A DNA stretch of 64,000 nt from Thermococcus camini (GCF_904067545.1 NZ_LR881183.1:1740277-1804276), one strand, 5' to 3'. Numbered from the stretch's first letter, positions 6,992 through 16,747 are shown. A program made the numbers and translations. The notes: generated from the sequence alone by a model not told the origin.

Positions 6992-7010
6992 AACCCGTCT
7001 TTAAAGGGTT
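6992..7010. promoter_or_regulatory. Inverted repeat enclosing the TATA box of the HTH-ThiN operon
   Basis: AACCC-GTCTTTAAA-GGGTT encloses the likely minus-strand TATA element (CTTTAAAGA). A further AACC/GGTT pair lies at 6972-6979. A regulator bound here would block TBP; the adjacent HTH-ThiN protein is the obvious candidate. This is inference from position only. Confidence 0.4.
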
Positions 7011-7043
7011 ACCGTCGACAAGTTTATGTTAAAAAACGTTTAA

Positions 7044-8012
<969 letters not shown>

Positions 8013-8468
8013 ATGGCCGAGCTCAAGGTTACCGCGATTAGAGAGGGAACCGTCATAGACCACATCCCTGCCGGGAAGGGGCTGAAGGTCATCGAGATAC
8101 TCCGCCTCAACAGGCCGAACGGCGGCGTTCTGCTTCTCGCCTCGAACGTCCACAGCGGGAAGCTCGGAAGGAAGGACATCGTCAAGATAGAAGGGAAATT
8201 CCTGAGCGAGGAGGAGGTCAACAAGATAGCCCTCATCGCCCCGACGGCCACTGTGAACATAGTGCGGGACTACAGGGTGGCCGAGAAGTTCAAGGTCGAG
8301 ACTCCCGATGAGATAACCGGAATCCTCCGCTGTGCCAATCCAAACTGCGTCAGCAACCACGAGTACACCGTTTCAAAGTTCTACGTCGTCTCAAGGGAGC
8401 CCCTAAAGGTGCGCTGCCACTACTGCGAGAGGACGATGGAAGAGGAAGAGATACTCGGGAATCTCTAA
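8013..8468 (+). CDS. pyrI: Aspartate carbamoyltransferase, regulatory subunit
   Basis: 151 residues that bind nucleotides in the N-terminal half and zinc in the C-terminal half. The zinc ligands are visible as CANPNCVSNHE and CHYC near residues 110 and 137. VIDHIPAGKGLKVIEIL is the typical N-terminus. It starts with ATG immediately after the pyrB stop. With PyrB it forms the allosteric dodecamer known from enteric bacteria and thermophilic archaea. Confidence 0.97.
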   Translation: MAELKVTAIREGTVIDHIPAGKGLKVIEILRLNRPNGGVLLLASNVHSGKLGRKDIVKIEGKFLSEEEVNKIALIAPTATVNIVRDYRVAEKFKVETPDEITGILRCANPNCVSNHEYTVSKFYVVSREPLKVRCHYCERTMEEEEILGNL

Positions 8469-8492
8469 CCATTTTTTAAAATCTTTCGAAAA

Positions 8493-8502
8493 GCTTTTTA
8501 AC
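8493..8502 (+). promoter_or_regulatory. TATA box of the C5-epimerase-like gene
   Basis: GCTTTTTAAC is centred 25 bp before the ATG at 8523. This points to a leaderless transcript and decides that start over the GTG at 8514. Confidence 0.55.
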
Positions 8503-8522
8503 TTTTTCAGATAGTGTTAACC

Positions 8523-9752
8523 ATGAGTTCCAGGAGAAAAACAGCAACAGTAATTTTGGTAACGCTCCTTATCGTAGCCTCCGGTTGCTTGGGAACGGGC
8601 GAAGAAGAAAAAGACCCAACCCATTCCAACCCGGTGACTGGTACAGCCACGCCCATTCACACACCTCCGATTAAACCCCAGCCCGCCGGACCTGGGGACT
8701 ATGAACTCCTCATGGAGGAATATCCCTCCCTACGGGAGGTCATAGGGAAAGCGTTCAATGCCTCCCTGGAATTCCCGGACATCCATTATCCCATCGAGGT
8801 GTTCTCCTCAATCGCACGGAAACGACGTCTTACTCGGGCCGAGCTGGAGATACTGAACCTCACCCTCCGCGCCGACCTCTGCTACTTCTCGAAGAGCGAG
8901 CCGCCGGATACCGATTACCACGTCGTCTCATTCTCCAGGGAGCGACCCCTCGAAAGCATTCCCTACGTGGAATGTCAGAACTTCACGAGCACGCTGCCCT
9001 TCGTGTACTACAGGGGGCGCGGTTTTCAGTATTACCCTGTGACGGCCTCCAACTGGGCGTACCACTACCTGAAGACGGGCCAAGATAGAAAGGCTGAGGC
9101 ACTTCTAAGGGAAATGCTCCCCCTTATGGAGGTGGTTAATCAAAGCACCGGCGAAGCGGGCATCTTCAACGTTTATTTCGAGCCACCAGGCACAAGGGGA
9201 ATCCATCTGCCATGGGCCTCATCGTTTTCACAGGGAATGCTCGCCGGCCTTTACGCATGGCTATACAACGAGACCGGCAACGAGACGTACCTGCGCGCGG
9301 CCCATCGGCTCTTTAACTCGTTCTACCTGTCCCCCGAGCACGGCGGTTTCGTCGAGAACACGGAATACGGGATCTGGTTTCTCGAGTATCCATACCGCCC
9401 GGACTTTCTCGTCCTCAACGGCCACATCATCACTATGAAGGGGCTGTGGCTCTACCATAGATTCACGGGCGATGAACGGGCACTGGAGCTCTTCAACGCG
9501 GGCGTGGAAAGCGTTAAACAGACCCTTCCAGACTGCGATAGTGGTGAGTGGAGCCTCTACTCGGTTAAAGGACCAGAGGCCAGGGAAGACTACCACCGGC
9601 TCCACATCAAGCTCCTCGTCTGGCTCTACGTCAAAACCGGCGACGAAACCTTCTTGGAATACGCGGAGAAGTGGAACGACTACCTAGAAGAAAGAGGTCT
9701 CAAAAAAGAAAACCTGGAAGCACTACTCCAGCAGGTGCGGAACGCGCCTTAA
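8523..9752 (+). CDS. Secreted lipoprotein with D-glucuronyl C5-epimerase-like domain
   Basis: 409 residues. The N-terminus has a positively charged start, a hydrophobic segment and an ASGC lipobox near residue 22, so it is a lipid-anchored exported protein. A Thr/Pro-rich linker follows. The C-terminal two thirds resembles the D-glucuronyl C5-epimerase C-terminal (alpha-barrel) domain: YPVTASNWAYHYLKTG, SFSQGMLAGLYAWLY, EYPYRPDFLVLNGHIITMKG. In animals this enzyme converts GlcA to IdoA in heparan sulphate. The substrate here is unknown; a surface or extracellular polysaccharide is likely. The gene is monocistronic and overlaps the convergent ECF gene by 30 bp. Confidence 0.8.
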   Translation: MSSRRKTATVILVTLLIVASGCLGTGEEEKDPTHSNPVTGTATPIHTPPIKPQPAGPGDYELLMEEYPSLREVIGKAFNASLEFPDIHYPIEVFSSIARKRRLTRAELEILNLTLRADLCYFSKSEPPDTDYHVVSFSRERPLESIPYVECQNFTSTLPFVYYRGRGFQYYPVTASNWAYHYLKTGQDRKAEALLREMLPLMEVVNQSTGEAGIFNVYFEPPGTRGIHLPWASSFSQGMLAGLYAWLYNETGNETYLRAAHRLFNSFYLSPEHGGFVENTEYGIWFLEYPYRPDFLVLNGHIITMKGLWLYHRFTGDERALELFNAGVESVKQTLPDCDSGEWSLYSVKGPEAREDYHRLHIKLLVWLYVKTGDETFLEYAEKWNDYLEERGLKKENLEALLQQVRNAP

Positions 9753-10307
9753 CACTGGTATTGTGGCCGCCAGTCCAACAAAGACGTCGATGGCGCTCTG
9801 AATGGCGTTCGGAAGGCCTATTGCAACCCAGAAAGGAACACCAGTCCAGCTCTCGACGGCCTGAATCACCTGCTCCCTTGGAAGGCCGAGCCATATCTCA
9901 AGGGCAACGTAGTAGTTTAGGGCCAGCATGAGGGGTATCCTTATCGCTATTCCGGCGAGGTAAGCAACTACCGCAAACAGGAGGAACCTCTGCCTCGCCC
10001 CATTGCCAAGGTCAAAGCGCGTGAGTTTCCGGGCCGCTTCAAAGCCCACGATGACCGAGAGGGTGGCGAGGGACTTCATCATGGCCCCGAGCCAGCTTGC
10101 CGATGATACTACGCTGAGACCGGCGAACAGGAGTATAACCGCGGTTAATCCCCCGGTGAATCCGGTGAGCAGGTAGACCATTACAATCGGAACCGCAACA
10201 AGGTCTATCTTCATACCCCAAACGGTGGGCATCTCAATAGGCATGACATCAAAGAGCAGTGAAAGGCCGAGCATCATACCGATTAGAGCTATCTCCCTCG
10301 AACTCAT
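9723..10307 (-). CDS. ECF transporter substrate-binding (S) component
   Basis: 194 residues, about six transmembrane helices, with the small hydrophobic fold of energy-coupling-factor S-components (ALIGMMLGLSLLFDVMPIEM at the start, VYLLTGFTGGLTAVILLFAG in the middle). Such proteins bind a vitamin or metal and use a shared EcfAAT motor encoded elsewhere. The substrate cannot be assigned from sequence; riboflavin, thiamine or another vitamin are candidates. ATG 10307 is preferred, with GTG 10313 as alternative, after a GGTGA-type site. Its promoter is flanked by TTTGTTCC-type repeats, so it is probably repressed when the vitamin is present. Confidence 0.8.
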   Translation of the reverse strand: MSSREIALIGMMLGLSLLFDVMPIEMPTVWGMKIDLVAVPIVMVYLLTGFTGGLTAVILLFAGLSVVSSASWLGAMMKSLATLSVIVGFEAARKLTRFDLGNGARQRFLLFAVVAYLAGIAIRIPLMLALNYYVALEIWLGLPREQVIQAVESWTGVPFWVAIGLPNAIQSAIDVFVGLAATIPVLRRVPHLLE

Positions 10308-10331
10308 CCTCACCTACATCACCGGAGGGAG

Positions 10332-10375
10332 TTTGTTCCATATTTTATAAATTTTTGTTCGTATTTTGGAACAAA
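10332..10375. promoter_or_regulatory. Operator-like repeats flanking the ECF gene promoter
   Basis: TTTGTTCC at 10332-10339 and GGAACAAA at 10368-10375 form a perfect 8-bp inverted repeat around the minus-strand TATA box (about 10343-10356, AATTTATAAAATA). A third, direct copy, TTTGTTCG, sits at 10354-10361; each direct copy is followed by TATTTT two to four bases later. The array looks like a cooperative operator. Confidence 0.5.
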
Positions 10376-10427
10376 TTCCCAGCCGAGAACCTTAAAAGTC
10401 CGCTCCTTGAGGTAGAAGGGAAGAACC

Positions 10428-11228
10428 ATGTTCACGGTCGGAGAGATATCGGAGCTTGTCAGGGAAATAAGGCGCGGGAACGGCTTTCCTGAGAGCCCGT
10501 TCAGGATAGACGAAGTTCGCTACGACCCAGAAGGCGACAAGCTCTTCATAATCGCCCACGACAGGACGGACAAGAGCGTCGTCATAGGCAACAGCTTCGT
10601 CATCGGGAAGCTCCGCGAGAGGCTTGGAGTCAGACAGGTTACGGTTTATTCTAACCTCGACCTCGAGATAAAGCGGAGGAAGCTTGAGGAAGCCGAGAGA
10701 CTGGTTAGGGGGACGGAGCTTGAGTTCCTCCTCCCGATAATCGAGGCGGAGAAGAGGTTTCCACCGAGGAAGTGGCCGGAAGTTAGAGGAGACATCAAAA
10801 CGCTCGTCTTCCTGAGCTTCAACGCGAAAGCCCTGCTCGGCTTTGCCGAGAGGCTGAAGCTTCCCCACGAGGCCGTTGGAATCAGGTACGCCTTTCCAAG
10901 GCTGAAGTACGAGCCGATAGATGCCAGACCGGAGGAGATTTTCTTCCCGGACGAGAGGAAACTGGTCTCCCTCGCGGAGGAAAGGGGAGCAAAGCTGGTT
11001 CTGGCGGATTTTTCCTTCGGCCTTAAGTCCGAAGGGAGGGTTTATCTCCTCAACCCCTTCAGGTTACTTCACATAGGCTTCTTCGAGCTGAAGTACCTCC
11101 TCGGCTTCGATATGCCGGCAGTTTACGACAAAACGGCGTTGATCAGGTTCGTAACTTCCCTTACCTACGAGGGGCTTATGGAATCGACCGATGGAGCCAA
11201 TCTGATCTGGAGGATGTGGAGAAGATGA
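10428..11228 (+). CDS. Conserved hypothetical protein, upstream of a nucleotide kinase
   Basis: 266 residues, soluble, mixed alpha/beta, with no motif that I can assign. The N-terminal half has FRIDEVRYDPEGDKLFIIAH and a possible DRTDKSVVIG loop; the C-terminal half is rich in hydrophobic and aromatic residues. It overlaps the following kinase by an ATGA, so the two are co-translated. TTAAAAG near 10391 is a plausible TATA box and GAGGTAGAAGGG precedes the ATG. The function is unknown. Confidence 0.75.
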   Translation: MFTVGEISELVREIRRGNGFPESPFRIDEVRYDPEGDKLFIIAHDRTDKSVVIGNSFVIGKLRERLGVRQVTVYSNLDLEIKRRKLEEAERLVRGTELEFLLPIIEAEKRFPPRKWPEVRGDIKTLVFLSFNAKALLGFAERLKLPHEAVGIRYAFPRLKYEPIDARPEEIFFPDERKLVSLAEERGAKLVLADFSFGLKSEGRVYLLNPFRLLHIGFFELKYLLGFDMPAVYDKTALIRFVTSLTYEGLMESTDGANLIWRMWRR

Positions 11229-11803
11229 TAGTCGGTGTCGTTGGAAAGATTGCCGCCGGAAAGACCACCGTTGCCAAGTTCTTCGGGGAGAGGGGATTCT
11301 GCAGGGTTTCCTGCAGTGACCCGCTGATTGATTTACTCACCCACAACGTTTCCGAGTATTCCTGGATTCCGGAGCTGCCGGAGAAGGCCGAGCCAACCCG
11401 CGAGAGGCTCATAGAGTTCGGGAAGCACCTCAAGGAGAGACACGGCGAGGACATACTCATAAGGCTCGCCGTGGACAAGATGAGGCACTGCGAAAAGGTA
11501 GTCATAGACGGCGTCCGCTCGCGGGAGGAGATAGAGGCCATCAAACGGCTCGGGGGAAAGGTCATCTACGTCGAGGCGAGGCCAGAAATAAGGTTCGAGC
11601 GCCTGATGAGGAGGAAGGCCAGGAAGGACAAGACAATCAAGAGCTTCGCCGACTTCAAGGCAATGGACGACGCCGAGGAGCGCTTATATAAAACGAGCGA
11701 GCTGAAGGGTTTAGCTGACTACGTGATGGTCAACGAGGGGACCTTAGATGAGCTGAGGGAGAAGGCCGAGAGGATAATTGAGGAAATCACAGGGAAGGTT
11801 TAA
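11225..11803 (+). CDS. AAA-type nucleotide kinase (UPF0200/dephospho-CoA-kinase-like)
   Basis: 192 residues of the P-loop kinase group that includes archaeal UPF0200 and bacterial dephospho-CoA kinase. Walker A is VGKIAAGKTT near residue 5; VVIDGVRSREEIEAIKRLGG near 95 holds a DGxR motif. A lid rich in Arg and Lys (ERLMRRKARKDKT) follows. The substrate is unproven; archaeal dephospho-CoA kinase is known to be an unrelated DUF359 GTP-dependent enzyme in Thermococcus, so a CoA role is not assumed. ATG 11225 overlaps the preceding stop; GTG 11216 is possible. Confidence 0.75.
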   Translation: MIVGVVGKIAAGKTTVAKFFGERGFCRVSCSDPLIDLLTHNVSEYSWIPELPEKAEPTRERLIEFGKHLKERHGEDILIRLAVDKMRHCEKVVIDGVRSREEIEAIKRLGGKVIYVEARPEIRFERLMRRKARKDKTIKSFADFKAMDDAEERLYKTSELKGLADYVMVNEGTLDELREKAERIIEEITGKV

Positions 11804-11836
11804 AGGGAGTTGGAATAATTCATGCACGGTGGGAGG

Positions 11837-12061
11837 ATGGGTGAGATAGTTGTGAAGGTACCGGACGAGATTGAAAAGTACCTCACGCCCGCGCTCAGAA
11901 GAAGAATAGAGCTGGAGGCCATCAGGGAAATCGAAAAGAGGCTCAGGAAAGCCAGCAGGTTCATCAAGCTGGCGGAGAAAAGCGAACTCAGCCAGGAAGA
12001 AGCGGAAAAGCTCGCCGAGGAACTCAAACAGGATCTCGCAAAGAGGTACGGGGTAGATTAG
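11837..12061 (+). CDS. Antitoxin-like small protein paired with a PIN-domain toxin
   Basis: 74 residues, basic and helical, starting with a short strand (GEIVVKVPDEIEKYL) followed by two charged helices ending QDLAKRYGVD. It resembles antitoxins that precede PIN toxins in archaea. The next gene begins directly after its stop. ATG 11837 is preferred after GGTGGGAGG; ATG 11822 is 15 bp further up. TTTAAAGG at 11799-11806 may be its TATA box. Confidence 0.7.
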   Translation: MGEIVVKVPDEIEKYLTPALRRRIELEAIREIEKRLRKASRFIKLAEKSELSQEEAEKLAEELKQDLAKRYGVD

Positions 12062-12493
12062 ATGGAGGTTGTTCTAGATTTCAACCTCGTCTTCTCAGCC
12101 CTGCACAGCAGGGGCAAAGTTCATCTGATTTTCGCCTGGAACTACGTTGTTAGGAAGGTTGATTTTCTCGTTCCAGAGTTCTTCTGGGAGGAGATTGAGG
12201 AAAATTGGAAGAAGATTCTCCGCCTCACAAAACTCACCGAAGATGAGCTCTTTGAGATGCTTGAGATTATCAAAATCCAAACTGTAACGGTCCCCAAGGA
12301 AGAGGTAAACCCATATCTCGATAGGGCCATGGAAATAACGCCCGACCCAAAAGACGCCCCATACGTGGCGCTGGCTTTAGCTTTCAACGTTCCCCTTGCA
12401 ACGGGAGACAAAGGCCTGATAGACGGGTTAAAAGGGAGTGAAGTTCAAATACTCACACCCCACGACCTCGCAAAAATAGTGATGGGTGAGTAA
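12062..12493 (+). CDS. PIN-domain ribonuclease toxin (VapC-like)
   Basis: 143 residues with PIN acidic positions: VLDFNLVFSAL (D6), FFWEEIEENW near 39, PKDAPYVALAL near 101 and TGDKGL near 119. The fold is a Mg-dependent RNase; partners of this type cleave tRNA or rRNA in other organisms. It starts at the base after the antitoxin-like gene's stop. Its stop is followed one base later by the next gene. Confidence 0.85.
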   Translation: MEVVLDFNLVFSALHSRGKVHLIFAWNYVVRKVDFLVPEFFWEEIEENWKKILRLTKLTEDELFEMLEIIKIQTVTVPKEEVNPYLDRAMEITPDPKDAPYVALALAFNVPLATGDKGLIDGLKGSEVQILTPHDLAKIVMGE

Positions 12494-12494
12494 G

Positions 12495-13145
12495 ATGAAG
12501 CTCCTCATCATCGCACCCTGCCTTTTAAGCCCCTTCTATGTCTACCGCGGGCCGAAGGAGAAGGAGTACGAGACGGCGAAACTTTTGAGGGAGCTGATTG
12601 GAGAGCTCGGCGAGGACTGGCAGGTGTTGGCCTACCCGTGCCCCGAATACGAGCTGATTGGCTGGCCAAGGGCACCGGCAAGCAGAGAAGTCTACGAGAG
12701 GCTCGGCATGCGCGAGAGGGCAAAGATAATAGCGGACTTCATAGGGAGAGTTATAACTGAGGAAAGGCCGGAAAAGGTCGTCTTCCTCGGTGTTAAAGGC
12801 TCCCCGACCTGCGGCGTCTTCCACACGAGCTCAAGCGACCCGGAAGGCTATCCCTACAGGGCCATGGGGGAGTTCTTCTACCTGAGCAAGGAGGAGAGGC
12901 TGAAGCGTTCGAAGGAGATAGTCGAGGGACAAAACTTCCGGCTGGTGAAACTGCCGGGGATACTCTTTGAGATACTCATGGCCAGGTTTCCGGAGGGAAC
13001 CTACATCGAGTTCGACAAGGACGACATCGAGGGGAGCATCGAGAGGCTGAGGAATGTCCTATGGGGTTCGGCACGCCACAGGAACGAGGGAAACGGAGCA
13101 AGGGTAGAAGGCTCAGAAGAGAGCCTAAGCGGTCAAAAGCGTTAA
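12495..13145 (+). CDS. DUF523-related (2-thiouracil desulfurase-like) protein
   Basis: 216 residues. Three cysteine regions resemble the DUF523 family: PCLLSPFYVYRG near residue 9, CPEYELIGWPR near 51 and VKGSPTCGVF near 102. That family includes a desulfurase that recycles 2-thiouracil using an iron-sulfur cluster. The assignment rests on the motif pattern only. The C-terminal ~30 residues (after residue 185) are rich in Arg/Glu/Gly and atypical. ATG 12495 is chosen after GGTGA (12485-12489); an in-frame GTG at 12486 overlaps the RBS. Confidence 0.65.
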   Translation: MKLLIIAPCLLSPFYVYRGPKEKEYETAKLLRELIGELGEDWQVLAYPCPEYELIGWPRAPASREVYERLGMRERAKIIADFIGRVITEERPEKVVFLGVKGSPTCGVFHTSSSDPEGYPYRAMGEFFYLSKEERLKRSKEIVEGQNFRLVKLPGILFEILMARFPEGTYIEFDKDDIEGSIERLRNVLWGSARHRNEGNGARVEGSEESLSGQKR

Positions 13146-13181
13146 ATCCTCCTAAGCTAAAGAGCCGTTGGATGATGCAGC

Positions 13182-13748
13182 ATGATGTGGTACACGCACG
13201 TGGTTTTTGGGGTTCTGTTCTACCTGACGGCGATTCTCCTTGGAGCCCCCATGAACCCTCTGGACATCGGTATAGCCGCCTTCGGGGCCCTGATGCCGGA
13301 CATAGACCACCCCAAGTCGTACATATCGACAAAGCTGCCCGGCGGGAACGTCATGCCCCGGTTCGTGGAGCACAGGGGTGTTACACACACGGTGGAGGCG
13401 GCCCTTTTAATGACGGCCCTCGTTGGCGGTTTAGCATACTGGATAACCAACAGCTACTGGCCGGCGGTGGCGTTCCTCATCGGCTATGTCTCGCACCTCT
13501 TCGCGGATACGCTGACGGTTTCGGGCATCAAGTGGAGCCGCTTCTCAAGCTTTCACCCAAGGGGGAAGATAAGGACTGGAACGAGGGGAGAAGGGGTCGT
13601 CCTCATCGGAGTGACGTTCCTCACGGTTATGCTCTTCGCCTATATCGTCATTCCAGAGGAAACGAGCAAGAACCTCGGCTGGGTCGTGCTTGTGGCGTTC
13701 ATAGCAACCTTTGCGATAATAGGAAAGAAGCTGAAGAGGTTGAAGTGA
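13182..13748 (+). CDS. Membrane-bound metal-dependent hydrolase (YdjM/DUF457 family)
   Basis: 188 residues with four hydrophobic segments. It carries the His/Asp metal-site pattern of the family: ALMPDIDHPKSY near residue 36, VEHRGVTHTVEAALL near 62 and GYVSHLFADTLT near 101. Bacterial relatives are SOS-induced membrane proteins; archaeal ones are uncharacterised. The C-terminal helix ends in a basic tail, KKLKRLK. ATG 13182 or 13185 could serve. Confidence 0.85.
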   Translation: MMWYTHVVFGVLFYLTAILLGAPMNPLDIGIAAFGALMPDIDHPKSYISTKLPGGNVMPRFVEHRGVTHTVEAALLMTALVGGLAYWITNSYWPAVAFLIGYVSHLFADTLTVSGIKWSRFSSFHPRGKIRTGTRGEGVVLIGVTFLTVMLFAYIVIPEETSKNLGWVVLVAFIATFAIIGKKLKRLK

Positions 13749-13828
13749 GAAACCAAGCCAGAAGCAAAATTCCTTTCGACTATCTTTCCCTGCTCTCCTG
13801 CTTGTTCTTCTGCTTCTTGTCCGTTTCA

Positions 13829-15223
13829 TCACTTGGGTTTCTTTCCAGACTTCTCCGAGACCTCTTTCTGATCGGAATTGTTTTTATTTTTAGAATTATT
13901 TTCGGAAGTCATATATAATCCTTCCTCAACAATCTGAAGAACCTCTATTTCGTCCCATGGAACGGATAGAGAGTTTTCTTGCTTATTGGGCGGAACTTCA
14001 TGGGAAACGATCTTTCCAAGTGTGTTTGTTACATCTTGCCCACCATGAATAACAAGCTTCGCATTCCGAATGATGAGGAGCTTGTCATCAAGAGGGTCAT
14101 ATAGTTGACCGAAGAATATGTTGCCTGTTTTGGTTTTCACAAGTAGATGGGGCAATTTATCCGAAAACTCTGGAAGTTTAACCTTCCATAAAAGACGTAC
14201 TGCAACACTCTTAACATCACTAACAATATAAGCTAAAATGACCATTCCAATGGCTCCAATCAAGATGAGATGGTTCATAGAAGATGGCAAAGACCAAACC
14301 CAAAGAATAGTTAATACTCCAGAAAGGGCAAACGTCAAGAGTAGGCCAAATACAGAACGTTTTATCTTATCCTCATTCAACGTTGAAATCCACTGTCCCT
14401 CAGAAATCAGCGATATTCTCGAAATTCCGATCAACGTCAGCACTTCTAATAAATACGCAACTATAGAACCAATAGCTACGGCGGTAGAGTTTTGTCCAGG
14501 ATTATTGCTAAAACGAGAACTTGAATTACAAACCTTGAATTTGCAAGAAGAGCGCAATGTTATGAAGAGATTTGTAGTACAATTATCCACAGAGGATTCT
14601 TCAACGGGCTGAACAAGAATCCATGAGTTTCCTTTAGTTGTGATGTCTTTAAATGCTAAAAAAGGTTCAGTAGAGTTATTTGAATATAACCTAGAAGCAT
14701 TATACAGAAAACTAGTATAATCCCCACAGTGGAAAGAAGCTGAAGAGTAAAGAAGAGGTATGAAAAGAAAGAATGCTAGCACCAGTACAGGAAGTGAAAC
14801 ATTAAGAAAAGCCCTTCCAATTATAGTTTTTGCATCTTTCTCTGTTTTTCTCTGTCTATCTCCTAGTATTCTCCTATGAACGAGAAAAGACTCAACTGAA
14901 GCAATTATAGGGGCAATTATCGGGGACACTAAAATACCAAAAATAACAGCATCCCTTAATTTGAATCCTAACCTCCATGCCACAAGAGAAGTAATAATAA
15001 GCAATATCACTAAGAGAATTTTAAATACATCCCCTTCAAATTCTCTCTCAATTTTCATATTAACATTTGCATATTGCTCAAAAGCAGTACCATGAAACAT
15101 CAATGTCGAACGTAAGGATTTTTCACGTCTATGAATACGCTCTCTCAATAGCACAAATATTCCCGGAAGGATTGAAGATAACGCCTCAAGACCATCTACT
15201 AGTAATCCAAACTCCGGATTCAT
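13829..15223 (-). CDS. AT-rich orphan multi-pass membrane protein
   Basis: 464 residues with seven or so hydrophobic segments (for example about residues 70-90, 95-115 and 145-170). An extracytoplasmic region holds four Cys (HCGDY, NCTTN, SCKFKVC) and several NxS/T sequons, which suggests a disulphide-bonded glycosylated loop. The C-terminal ~110 residues are soluble and end with a lysine/serine-rich tail. Codons are strongly AT-biased compared with the neighbours, a sign of foreign origin. ATG 15223 follows GGTGATG. I do not recognise a family. Confidence 0.7.
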   Translation of the reverse strand: MNPEFGLLVDGLEALSSILPGIFVLLRERIHRREKSLRSTLMFHGTAFEQYANVNMKIEREFEGDVFKILLVILLIITSLVAWRLGFKLRDAVIFGILVSPIIAPIIASVESFLVHRRILGDRQRKTEKDAKTIIGRAFLNVSLPVLVLAFFLFIPLLYSSASFHCGDYTSFLYNASRLYSNNSTEPFLAFKDITTKGNSWILVQPVEESSVDNCTTNLFITLRSSCKFKVCNSSSRFSNNPGQNSTAVAIGSIVAYLLEVLTLIGISRISLISEGQWISTLNEDKIKRSVFGLLLTFALSGVLTILWVWSLPSSMNHLILIGAIGMVILAYIVSDVKSVAVRLLWKVKLPEFSDKLPHLLVKTKTGNIFFGQLYDPLDDKLLIIRNAKLVIHGGQDVTNTLGKIVSHEVPPNKQENSLSVPWDEIEVLQIVEEGLYMTSENNSKNKNNSDQKEVSEKSGKKPK

Positions 15224-15281
15224 TCCCAAATTACATCACCACAGAATAATAGGAATAAATTCAACTTAAAAAAGTTATCCT

Positions 15282-16631
15282 TCAAGCCCTTTCAATCGCC
15301 TCCTTCACCAGCCTCTCTGCCTTCTCCATCAGCTCTCTAGCTTTCTCCTCCGTATGTGCCTCCAGAGTTATGCGCATTATCGGCTCGGTTCCGCTCGGTC
15401 TAAAGAGAATCCACCAGTCGTCGTTTTCAATCCTGACGCCGTCTATGTCTATGAGCCCCTTGTAATCGAAGGCATTGAGGACTTCCTGGGCTATAATCTC
15501 CATTGCCCTCGCTTTCTTCTCGTTGGGGCAGGGTATCTTTTTGCGCAAAGTCACGTAGCGCGGGACTTCTTTAGCGAGTTCGCTAAGCGGGCCGAGCCTG
15601 TCAATCATCTCAAGAACTAAAGCACCGGCGAAGATGCCATCGGGCGTCAGGTTCCACTGGGGCATTATCCAAGTTCCAGAAGGCTCACCGCCAAAGACGC
15701 CACCGTGCTTTGCCAGCTCCTCGGCAACGGCAACGTCGCCAACGCGGGTCCTTATAACCTCACCGCCGAGGGGTTTAACGTAGTCATCTAAGGCAAAGCC
15801 GGCATCAACGGTGGTAACTATTTTACCCTTCCCGAACTTTCTGATCATGTAGCCGGCTATAAGCGAGAGCATGACCTCGTATTCCACGAAGTTCCCCTCA
15901 TCATCGACGACGCCAATCCTGTCGGCGTCGCCGTCGTGGGCTATTCCAACGTCGGCATTCATTACCCTCACTGTTTTTGCCAGCATTGAAAGGCTCTTAG
16001 CGTTCGGCTCAAGCTCCCTGACGAAAAACCCGCTCGGGTGAGAGTTGAGGCTTATCACGCGGTTGCCAAGCTCTCTCTGGAGGTATGGGGAAATAATGCT
16101 TCCAGCACCGTTGCCCGTGTCGAGGACAACCGTGTAGGAGCTTTTCAGCTCAATCATCTCAAGGGCTTTTCTTATGTACTCCTCCCTCGGGTCAGCCTTT
16201 CTGATGCTTCCAATCTCGTTCCACGCAACTTTCCTGAAGTTCCCTGATTCGAGAATTTTTTCAAGCTCGTTCTCCATTTCTGGAGTATAGGCCATCCCGT
16301 TGGCCTGCCAGACCTTTATGCCGTTGTATTGGGGGGGATTGTGGCTGGCCGTTATTGTAACGCCGGCATCTGCCCCATAGAGCTTTATGGCGAAGCCCGT
16401 CAGCGGAGTTGGGGCGAGGCCGATGTCTACTACGTCAACCCCGGTCGATAGGAGACCACTTACCAATGCTTTTTTCAGCATCTCCCCGCTCGTTCTGGTA
16501 TCCCTACCAACGACAACGGTGCCCCCTCCGAGGTATGTTCCTAACGCTTTTCCAACGTTGAGGGCAAGCTCTGGAGTGAGTTTCTCGTTGACGACCTCAC
16601 GAATTCCACTCGTCCCGAAGTACTTTCCCAT
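15282..16631 (-). CDS. glmM: Phosphoglucosamine/phosphohexose mutase
   Basis: 449 residues of the alpha-D-phosphohexomutase superfamily. The active-site serine is in TASHNPP near residue 93, the Mg loop is DGDADRIG near 235, the sugar loop GEPSGTW near 320 and the phosphate loop [10 protein letters not shown] near 412. GlmM (glucosamine-6-P to glucosamine-1-P) is likely, but archaeal relatives can also act on mannose or glucose phosphates. ATG 16631 has GGTGGT 4 bases upstream; the in-frame start 9 bases earlier does not. GGTTATATC near 16674-16682 is the TATA box. Confidence 0.9.
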   Translation of the reverse strand: MGKYFGTSGIREVVNEKLTPELALNVGKALGTYLGGGTVVVGRDTRTSGEMLKKALVSGLLSTGVDVVDIGLAPTPLTGFAIKLYGADAGVTITASHNPPQYNGIKVWQANGMAYTPEMENELEKILESGNFRKVAWNEIGSIRKADPREEYIRKALEMIELKSSYTVVLDTGNGAGSIISPYLQRELGNRVISLNSHPSGFFVRELEPNAKSLSMLAKTVRVMNADVGIAHDGDADRIGVVDDEGNFVEYEVMLSLIAGYMIRKFGKGKIVTTVDAGFALDDYVKPLGGEVIRTRVGDVAVAEELAKHGGVFGGEPSGTWIMPQWNLTPDGIFAGALVLEMIDRLGPLSELAKEVPRYVTLRKKIPCPNEKKARAMEIIAQEVLNAFDYKGLIDIDGVRIENDDWWILFRPSGTEPIMRITLEAHTEEKARELMEKAERLVKEAIERA

Positions 16632-16747
16632 GAGCACCACCCGTGAGAGTGATGCGATGAAATCAAAAAGCAGAGATATAACCCTTTCGCCATTAGGGAG
16701 TACCCGACACCATGGGAGATAGCACTACTTCATTATCATTACTGAAA

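Noticed and set aside
13061-13918. 285-codon plus-strand frame spanning the metal-dependent hydrolase gene
   Set aside because: It overlaps the recognised hydrolase in another frame and crosses its convergent boundary; the sequence looks random.
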